From: Flavobacteriaceae bacterium
GTDB lineage: Bacteria; Bacteroidota; Bacteroidia; Flavobacteriales; Weeksellaceae
Direction: 5' to 3'
Assembly (NCBI GenBank): GCA_012522185.1
Contig: JAAYKY010000022.1
Span: forward strand, 1-64,000
DNA length: 64,000 nucleotides
Numbering within the stretch: the first letter of the stretch is position 1; each line of letters opens with the position of its first letter. Position numbers and translations under genes: made by a program. This document shows, piece after piece, positions 44,603 through 50,411 of this stretch. Below the pieces are notes generated by a model, which had not been told where the DNA came from, searched no databases, and saw nothing but the letters and a program-made list of their open reading frames with translations.

Positions 44603-44918
44603 TTGGCAGCCGAACAAGGAAACAGGGAAGCCAAAAAGATTGTAAGAGCTTGGGATTAAGCACCAAGTAAATTCCTGTACCCGGGATTTCCATATCCAAG
44701 CGATCAGGCGAGACAATGGAAAGGCTGTAAAAAGCGGCATCGCCGGTTGGGCTTTTGCTGTATTGCAGGTCTTTGTAGTGAATCTTCTCCAATAAGTTTT
44801 CAAGACCTTCTTTTAAAAAGCCTAAAACTTCCGGGATGTCATCTTCTGTGATAACAGATGCCAGTGTCGGATAATACCTTTTGGCTATAATGGGTGGTGT
44901 TTCTGTTCCGTTGGGCAT
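44598..44918 (-). CDS. Unidentified gene fragment, cut at its 3' end
   Basis: 106 codons. The first ~89 look like real protein (VITEDDIPEVLGFLKEG, KSPTGDAAFYSLSIVSPDRL, EIPGTGIYLVLNP), a compact alpha-beta sequence I cannot assign. The last ~17 residues (KLLQSFW and on) fall where the aldo/keto reductase sequence begins in another frame, so the true 3' end is missing. It begins at ATG 44918, downstream of the endonuclease V gene on the same strand. It is probably part of the segment that displaced the reductase's 5' end. Confidence 0.5.
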   Translation of the reverse strand: MPNGTETPPIIAKRYYPTLASVITEDDIPEVLGFLKEGLENLLEKIHYKDLQYSKSPTGDAAFYSLSIVSPDRLDMEIPGTGIYLVLNPKLLQSFWLPCFLVRLPI

Positions 44919-44994
44919 AACAGTTGTTTTTGTTGAGTACTCGTTTCTCTTTTTATTTACAGCTTATCTCTTCTATCTTGACAATTTTTTTTAA

Positions 44995-45504
44995 TCAGAC
45001 TTCACATTTACTTTCTTTGGTTAAGTTATCCAATGTTTTCAAGATAGTTGGCATTCTATATTCTCCTTTCATATTTATTATCTTTTCCGCAACATCATTC
45101 AAATCTGTTCCAATTGAAGAAATGTATAAAGGAGTTTTACTTTTCCCTCGGTAAATTTCAATAGTCATATCTTTATTCGCATAAAAAGAACTTTTTGCAA
45201 TACCTATAACAGGAACTTGACAGTTTAAATGTTCATATAATCTCCCCCCCAAGCCATATTTCTCATTTTCTACATATACATGTCCATCAACTATAATGGC
45301 TTCCAAATCTGATAAATTTACTTTCTCGACTATTTTCAGAAGGCAAGGAAGTTCTCTTTTGTAAAACTCTCCCGGAATATATTCTTCTACTCTTTCTACT
45401 GTTTCAACCAAAATATTTTTTGGGTTCTCATCTTCCCAATTAAATAATACACCTACTACTTGTGCTTTTGTTTCTTTATAATAAGCGTCAATTGCTAATA
45501 GCAT
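44995..45504 (-). CDS. Compact endonuclease V family protein
   Basis: 169 residues, about 50 shorter than E. coli endonuclease V, yet the catalytic residues line up: Asp6 in LLAIDAYYKE, Tyr42 in EYIPGEF, Glu51 in YKRELPCLL, Asp73 in IIVDGHVYV and Lys104 in VIGIAKSSF. Endonuclease V nicks DNA or RNA near deaminated adenine (inosine). The N-terminal ~30 residues of the classical enzyme are lacking. It lies in a small cassette with a deaminase-type toxin remnant and its immunity protein; a link between a deaminase and an inosine-specific nuclease is tempting but is inference only. Confidence 0.75.
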   Translation of the reverse strand: MLLAIDAYYKETKAQVVGVLFNWEDENPKNILVETVERVEEYIPGEFYKRELPCLLKIVEKVNLSDLEAIIVDGHVYVENEKYGLGGRLYEHLNCQVPVIGIAKSSFYANKDMTIEIYRGKSKTPLYISSIGTDLNDVAEKIINMKGEYRMPTILKTLDNLTKESKCEV

Positions 45505-45561
45505 AAAATTTTAATTGATATTAATTCTAATTCTTTGTCTGGTATTCTTAACATAAAATTT

Positions 45562-45897
45562 TTAAATAATCGTTTCTACATAATTGCCATTTTCATCAAA
45601 AACTTGATGACTTATTAATTCCCCTTGTTCATTCCATCGTTTGAAAGACCTTATATTATAATCATACTTTTGAAAATATTCCTCTTTTAAATTACCATTT
45701 TCCCAATATTCTACCTGTCTACCCTCTAAAATACCTTCTTTGTATTCACTCTCATTTAACAATTGATTAGAATTCGGAGATTTATAAAATATAATTCCTG
45801 TAAAAGGAACTCCATTATAAAGTTTTACACCTCCTCCCCAATTAGTCGGCCTATCTCGTAAAGTTAGATTTGGATCATTATATTCTATTCTTATCAT
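45562..45897 (-). CDS. MORN/YwqK-type immunity protein
   Basis: 111 residues with repeated G-x-x-x-x-Y/W segments of the MORN-like YwqK antitoxin family: KLYNGVPFTGIIFY, EYKEGILEGRQVEYWENGNLKEEYF and the final FDENGNYVETII. YwqK-like proteins neutralise YwqJ-type deaminase toxins in polymorphic toxin systems. It lies directly downstream (6 bp) of a deaminase-toxin remnant, in the usual toxin-then-immunity order. The start is the ATG at 45897. Confidence 0.75.
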   Translation of the reverse strand: MIRIEYNDPNLTLRDRPTNWGGGVKLYNGVPFTGIIFYKSPNSNQLLNESEYKEGILEGRQVEYWENGNLKEEYFQKYDYNIRSFKRWNEQGELISHQVFDENGNYVETII

Positions 45898-45903
45898 TTT
45901 TCT

Positions 45904-46170
45904 TTAATTTAATGGATTAATGAATGTAACTAAATCGAGAATATGAAAACAGTCTGCACAAGTATGCTGTACAACTTCTGTTTGTTCAGTACCATATTTA
46001 ATATTTCGATTATAACCTAGTACATTGTCTTTTAGCCACATATCAAATACTTCATCTGAAGGTGGATTAGACATATAATTTGGGAATTTTTTCTTCGCCA
46101 AATCATCTAATGCTCTAATTTCACCATGAGCACCAGGATATTTTCCGGTATTTCCGAAATCAGTTTTCAA
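45904..46170 (-). pseudogene. YwqJ-like deaminase toxin C-terminus, orphan fragment
   Basis: About 88 residues: YPGAHGEIRALDDLAKKKFP carries the His-x-Glu metal/catalytic motif, and VVQHTCADCFHILDLVTFI carries the C-x-x-C zinc motif of YwqJ-related deaminase toxins. There is no ATG: the reading begins with TTG at 46170, open upstream only to a TAA seven codons earlier. The toxin has thus lost the large N-terminal delivery part of a polymorphic toxin and is either an orphan tip module or a remnant. Both deaminase motifs are intact, so it could be active if translated. Confidence 0.72.
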
Positions 46171-46337
46171 TTTAACTAAATCCTTGAATTAATTAAATTC
46201 AGTACCCATAATTCTCTGGAAATATTTGAATTAGTTTTTCATTGAGCCGGCAAAATTAAGGAATTTGATCCAAGGGAAAAAATACGAGATGCAAGTAAAT
46301 CTTTAAGTCAAATGATTATGAAGCTTTGGCTTAAAAC

Positions 46338-46366
46338 AAAAAAATGCGCACTTCCGCACGCATTTT
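46338..46366 (-). terminator. Rho-independent terminator of the lipoprotein gene
   Basis: Minus strand: AAAATGCG, loop, CGCATTTTTTT. An 8-bp stem with a T run, 22 bp past the stop of the lipoprotein gene at 46388-46894. The rest of the gap 46171-46337 shows only a TAATTTTG box on the minus strand followed by ATGAAAAACTAA, a three-codon remnant. Confidence 0.7.
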
Positions 46367-46387
46367 CTTTTTGTTTATTTTGTAAAT

Positions 46388-46894
46388 TTACAATACAGTC
46401 GGTTGACTATCGTCTATATTATAATACTGAACTACACTATTGTAATCACTGTAATCCACTTCGGTAGATCTTCCATAACTCGCCGGAACCAAAAGCACTC
46501 GGAATGATTGATTAATCACATAATTTGTGTTGTACAAATCAAAAGTTCCTCCAGCATAAATCACAAAATCATAACGTGAAAAATCATAATTGTAATCCAC
46601 TTCATGACCGTCATTTAGATAAAATGTGATAGGAATTTGTTGCCAAATAGGCGAATTATTATTGGTCGTTCCTACTTGCATATACATCAAAAGCATATCG
46701 GTCTCATACATGGGCGAATTAAATGACCTCGAGATTTGATAACTTCCGCCTACATTTTCAAAGTTTACGTTTCTTAAATCATAAACGATTGGGTAAGTGT
46801 CGTAATCCACATAAACCGTATCGTCGTCGGTAGAACAGCTGAGCATGACCAAACCGAAAAAAGTCATAGTCAGGAAAGGAATTAATTTCTTCAT
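46388..46894 (-). CDS. Lipoprotein of unknown function
   Basis: 168 residues with a lipoprotein signal peptide (FFGLVMLSC). The mature protein is Tyr/Asp/Asn-rich and beta-stranded (TYPIVYDLRNVNFENVGGSYQI, YDFVIYAGGTFDLYN). It is of a type of single-domain lipoproteins common in Flavobacteriia, with no known function. It is divergent from the aminotransferase gene and has its own terminator. Confidence 0.62.
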   Translation of the reverse strand: MKKLIPFLTMTFFGLVMLSCSTDDDTVYVDYDTYPIVYDLRNVNFENVGGSYQISRSFNSPMYETDMLLMYMQVGTTNNNSPIWQQIPITFYLNDGHEVDYNYDFSRYDFVIYAGGTFDLYNTNYVINQSFRVLLVPASYGRSTEVDYSDYNSVVQYYNIDDSQPTVL

Positions 46895-46961
46895 AATTTC
46901 TGATTTTATTTGTTTACTTTACTATTTCAAATCATATACCAAAAAATAATCTTCAATTCGT

Positions 46962-48098
46962 ATGAAAGATCAATTTTTATTAAATCCCGACATTCACTTT
47001 CTCAACTTCGGTTCTTTCGGAGCTTGTCCTAAACCGGTGTTTGAAGTTTATCAGAATTTCCAATTGGAACTGGAACAACAGCCCGTGAAATTCATTGCCG
47101 AAAATGCCTCGCAATATCTGAAAAATTCACGAATTGCTTTAGGAAAATATTTAAACTGCCCTGCTGATGATATGGTTTGCATTACCAATCCTTCCTACGG
47201 AGTTAATATTGTAGCTAAAAACCTGAATTTGAAACCGGGAGATGAAATTCTCACTACCGATATAGAATACGGTGCTTGCGATCGTACTTGGAACTATTAT
47301 TGTCAAAAGTCGGGAGCGAAATACATTCGAAGAAAATCGCTTTTTCCATTGGAAACCAAGGAAGAATTTGTCGAAGAATTCTTGAAAGGAATTACCCCCA
47401 AAACCAAACTTATATTCATTAGCCATATCACGAGTTCAACTGCCATTCGGCTTCCGGTAGAGGAAATCTGCAAAGCAGCACGTGAGCTAGGCGTAATGAC
47501 CTTTGTGGACGGCGCACATGGCCCGGCTCAGGTAGAAGTAAATTTAACCGAAATGAATCCGGATATCTACGTGGGTGCTTGTCATAAATGGATGATGGCT
47601 CCCAAAGGAAGTTCGTTTTTGTATGTCAGAAAAGAACATCAAGATTCTTTAGATCCTTTGGTCATTAGTTGGGGATATGATTCCGATGCGCCGAGTCATT
47701 CTCAATTTCTAGATTACCATGAAATGCAAGGAACACGCGATCTCTCTGCTTTTTGTTCAATTCCTGCTTGTATCGATTTTATGAAAGAAAATAATTGGAA
47801 AGAAGTCAGCGCAAATTGCAGAAAAATTGTTCAAGAAAATGCAGCCGAACTTTGTAAAATCACTGGCAATAAACCTTTGACAAATCTAACGGATGATTTC
47901 ATAGCGCAAATGTTCAGTTCTGAAATCAAAACCAAAAACCCAAAAGAATTACACGACTTATTGCTTGAAAAATACAAAATCGAAATTCCGATCATGGTTC
48001 ATGGAAATAAATCTTTTATCCGTTATTCCATCAATGCATTTAATTCTCAGAAAGATTTGGATCTATTATTCACTGCATTGAAGAAAATTTCAGAATAA
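46962..48098 (+). CDS. Class V aminotransferase (isopenicillin-N epimerase-like)
   Basis: 378 residues, PLP fold type I class V. The N-terminus DIHFLNFGSFGACPKPVF, the ITNPSYGVNIVAKNL cofactor loop, TFVDGAHGPAQV with the PLP-stabilising Asp, and YVGACHKWMMAPKGSSFLYV with the Schiff-base Lys are all in place. Relatives are isopenicillin-N epimerases and cysteine desulfurase-like enzymes; the actual substrate is unknown. It overlaps the next gene by one base (TAATG). Confidence 0.88.
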   Translation: MKDQFLLNPDIHFLNFGSFGACPKPVFEVYQNFQLELEQQPVKFIAENASQYLKNSRIALGKYLNCPADDMVCITNPSYGVNIVAKNLNLKPGDEILTTDIEYGACDRTWNYYCQKSGAKYIRRKSLFPLETKEEFVEEFLKGITPKTKLIFISHITSSTAIRLPVEEICKAARELGVMTFVDGAHGPAQVEVNLTEMNPDIYVGACHKWMMAPKGSSFLYVRKEHQDSLDPLVISWGYDSDAPSHSQFLDYHEMQGTRDLSAFCSIPACIDFMKENNWKEVSANCRKIVQENAAELCKITGNKPLTNLTDDFIAQMFSSEIKTKNPKELHDLLLEKYKIEIPIMVHGNKSFIRYSINAFNSQKDLDLLFTALKKISE

Positions 48099-48679
48099 TG
48101 AATCAGAAAAAACTTGCCCATGGAATTTCAAATTTCGGTCATCCTTTATTGACATTTCCGATTTTCATTCTTTGTCTTTTGTTTCTTCAGCAACCTTTAG
48201 AAAAAGCCATATGGATTTCGGCATTGATCATTCTCATCTTGTTCATTCCGCTTTATGTCAAAATCCGGCGGGGTACGAAATCAGGTAAATACAGTAATTT
48301 TGATATTTCCGATCGAAAGGAACGAAAGAATTTTTACCCATTTGTATTCTCCTTGGTTTTCTTGGTCATTTTAATTTTACACCTCACACAACAACCCAAA
48401 GAGATCATTCGCCCGCTTGTTTTGGGTTTGCTTTTGATTTTGGTGAATTATGCACTAAACTTTTTCATCAAGGTTTCTCTCCATGTTTCACTGACGGTTT
48501 TTCTCGGATTTTTAATTTTTGAAATAAATCCATTTTGGGGTGTTTTATTCATTCCATTTGTCTTTCTCATGGCTTGGTCTCGTTTGGAATTAAAGCGACA
48601 TTCGTTTTCAGAAATTCTCATAGGTCTGGCAGTCGGCATGTTAATTGGAGGATTTTATTTGAATTTAAATTTTATTTAA
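48098..48679 (+). CDS. Polytopic membrane protein with degenerate PAP2 signature
   Basis: 193 residues, about six helices. The pattern KIRRGTKSG...DRKERKNFYPF, KVSLHVSL and WSRLELKRHSFSE resembles the three PAP2 phosphatase motifs (K-x6-RP, PSGH, SR-x5-H-x3-D). In the second motif SLH stands where SGH is expected, and in the third Glu replaces Asp. It may still be a lipid phosphatase-like protein, or only share the fold. Translation is coupled to the aminotransferase gene by a one-base overlap. Confidence 0.6.
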   Translation: MNQKKLAHGISNFGHPLLTFPIFILCLLFLQQPLEKAIWISALIILILFIPLYVKIRRGTKSGKYSNFDISDRKERKNFYPFVFSLVFLVILILHLTQQPKEIIRPLVLGLLLILVNYALNFFIKVSLHVSLTVFLGFLIFEINPFWGVLFIPFVFLMAWSRLELKRHSFSEILIGLAVGMLIGGFYLNLNFI

Positions 48680-48754
48680 CTGAGCTTAAAGCTCTTTTAA
48701 AATCTGTAATTTCAATTCAAAATAGAATTTTAGGGTATTTTGTTTTAAGTTAAT

Positions 48755-48762
48755 TATCTTTG
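48755..48762 (+). promoter_or_regulatory. -7 box of tatA
   Basis: TATCTTTG, a perfect TAnnTTTG, ends 4 nt before the tatA ATG. No -33 TTTG sits at the normal distance. It suggests a leaderless message. Confidence 0.5.
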
Positions 48763-48766
48763 TCGG

Positions 48767-49096
48767 ATGAATTTTTCGGTTGTATTGCCTGCCTTTATTA
48801 GTTTTGAAGAATTAACACTCATACTTCTCATTTCTGTCCTTATCTTCGGGCCCAAAAAAATCCCGGAAGTAGCCAGAGGACTTGGGGAAGGTTTGCGTGC
48901 GATGAAAAAAGCCACAGACGATATCAAAAGAGAAATTATGACGCCCGTGGATGAAATCAATCCGATGAAAGACATTGAAGAAACCATTCAAAAAACCCAA
49001 GAGGAAATCAAGGATTCTATAACCGACATTCCTGATCCACAAAAAGAAATTGAAGAAACCTTGGACGATATGGTGGGTCCTATAAAACGTAAATAG
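48767..49096 (+). CDS. tatA: Twin-arginine translocase subunit TatA/E
   Basis: 109 residues: one N-terminal helix (about 8-25), the hinge FGPKKIPEVARGLGEGLRAMKKA that defines TatA (Phe-Gly, Pro-Lys-Lys, amphipathic helix), then a long acidic tail. TatA subunits form the pore for folded-protein export. TatC is not in this window. It overlaps the next gene by one base. Confidence 0.92.
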   Translation: MNFSVVLPAFISFEELTLILLISVLIFGPKKIPEVARGLGEGLRAMKKATDDIKREIMTPVDEINPMKDIEETIQKTQEEIKDSITDIPDPQKEIEETLDDMVGPIKRK

Positions 49097-49674
49097 TGCA
49101 GGAAATAATCCAATTAGATAAAGAGCTTTTTATTTTTTTAAACACCCTTGGATCCACAACATGGGATGGATTCTGGATTTTTCTTTCCGAAAGAACTTAT
49201 TGGATTCCGCTTTATATTTTCTTACTCTATCTTTTGTACAAGAATTTTGGATTAAAAAAAACCGGACTTATCTTGGCTTTGACCTTACTCATGGTTTTAT
49301 TTACCGATCAGATTACCAATCTTTTCAAAGACGGATTTCAACGACCTCGTCCTTGTTTCACTCCTGAATTCGAAGGAATTATGCGTGGTGTAGCCTGTGA
49401 AAGACGCGGGCTTTATGGATTTACATCGGCTCATGCTTCCAATCATTTTGCGATTGCATTATTACTTGGTCTGGTCTTTAGAAATAGTTACAAATGGATG
49501 CTTCCTGTTTTGATTATTTGGGCCGCGCTGATTGCTTACAGTCGAATTTACTTAGGCGTTCATTTTCCACTTGATGTGATTTGTGGCGCTGCCATGGGAT
49601 TGATTCTGGGCTGGTCTTTTTACAAATTATTTAACTACCTAACGGTTCGATACCCTGATTACTTCTCGAAATAA
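49096..49674 (+). CDS. PAP2 family phosphatase
   Basis: 192 residues with six helices. The three PAP2 motifs are complete: KDGFQRPRP (K-x5-RPRP), TSAHASNHF in the PSGH position (SAH) and SRIYLGVHFPLDV (SR-x5-H-x3-D). It is probably an undecaprenyl-diphosphatase- or lipid-phosphatase-type enzyme acting on the outer face of the inner membrane. It starts with GTG overlapping the tatA stop (TAGTG), so it is coupled to tatA. Confidence 0.87.
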   Translation: MQEIIQLDKELFIFLNTLGSTTWDGFWIFLSERTYWIPLYIFLLYLLYKNFGLKKTGLILALTLLMVLFTDQITNLFKDGFQRPRPCFTPEFEGIMRGVACERRGLYGFTSAHASNHFAIALLLGLVFRNSYKWMLPVLIIWAALIAYSRIYLGVHFPLDVICGAAMGLILGWSFYKLFNYLTVRYPDYFSK

Positions 49675-50007
49675 TCAACTTTTTCTTTGCTTCTTTTTGT
49701 GTCTTTTTTTTAGAATTTTCAGAACGTCACGCAATTTAAACCCGCGTGCATGAAGCGACATTAAATAATAGAAGAAAACATCGGCAGCTTCTTCCAAAAA
49801 GTTTTCATCACTGCCTTGTTCGGATGCGATGACCATTTCTACGGATTCCTCGCCCATTTTTTTGGCGATTTGAGAAGTTCCACGTTGATAATAACGCTTG
49901 ATTTTCCCCTCGGGGGCATCCGGCCGTTTTCCCTTTTCAATTTTATCTTCCAATTTTTTAAGAAAAGGAAAATCTTTCACGGTCTCAGGATTTTTAGGTG
50001 TTTCCAT
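49675..50007 (-). CDS. hisE: Phosphoribosyl-ATP diphosphatase, standalone
   Basis: 110 residues. The HisE/MazG-type all-alpha core is clear: RYYQRGTSQIAKKMGEESVEMVIAS then FLEEAADVFFYYLMSLHARGF, which carry the E-x2-E...E-x2-D metal-binding pattern. HisE performs the second step of histidine synthesis. In most Bacteroidota this domain is fused to HisI; here it is alone and unlinked to other his genes, so a MazG-like house-cleaning role remains possible. It has a basic tail (KKRHKKKQRKS). Confidence 0.8.
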   Translation of the reverse strand: METPKNPETVKDFPFLKKLEDKIEKGKRPDAPEGKIKRYYQRGTSQIAKKMGEESVEMVIASEQGSDENFLEEAADVFFYYLMSLHARGFKLRDVLKILKKRHKKKQRKS

Positions 50008-50411
50008 CTATGATTTCTGAATCGTAAATTTATCAAATTTTTTAATTGAAAAAAGGAATTTTGAGATTTCTTATTCAATTCTTCTTTCGAGAAATTTTTT
50101 ATATTTCGAAATCTTCTCACTTCTTACACTTAAATTCCTTGGTTATAGAAAATATTTCCAATCCAATTGAATTAAAAACATCACCTAAAAATCGATAAGC
50201 TTGTAAAAATCAACACCTTCTGCCTAACCATTAAATTTGAAAAGAATTTTAATTTAAATAAAATAAAATTTTAAATATTTGTAAACTTTTTATCAACCTG
50301 TAATTCTCAATAAGTTGATATTCAATTATTTATTTAATTAAATTTGCAAACTTTTTGTCATTATAATTTACCATTGTATCTTTATCGTCTCAAAAATATT
50401 ATACACAGTAA
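50008..50411. other. 404-bp intergenic region upstream of nrdJ
   Basis: Very A/T-rich. Apart from the regulatory elements listed at 50277-50385 I see no gene, no tRNA and no structured RNA. In particular, no B12-riboswitch-like sequence is apparent although the downstream reductase is B12-dependent. Confidence 0.6.
50277..50385 (+). promoter_or_regulatory. nrdJ promoter with 19-bp direct repeats
   Basis: TTTG (50355-50358), 19 nt, TATCTTTA (50378-50385) is a near-consensus promoter. A 19-bp element, ATTTGTAAACTTTTTATCA (50277-50295), recurs as ATTTGCAAACTTTTTGTCA (50343-50361) with two changes, the second copy covering the -33. TATCAAC/GTTGATA (50291-50297, 50314-50320) forms an inverted repeat in between. 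Likely operators of an unknown regulator. Confidence 0.62.

Noticed and set aside
43955-44803. One 282-residue aldo/keto reductase with an unusual N-terminus
   Set aside because: The first ~67 residues are a different-frame reading of the neighbouring fragment, are rich in Trp/Cys/Phe without AKR motifs, and begin inside that gene.
44598-46170. Prophage or integrative element
   Set aside because: No integrase, tRNA, direct-repeat attachment sites or phage structural genes were seen; the island is too small and looks like recombined toxin debris.
50008-50411. Cobalamin riboswitch before the B12-dependent reductase
   Set aside because: The region is almost all A/T with no conserved B12-box-like sequence or GC-rich stems; promoter repeats explain its conspicuous parts better.
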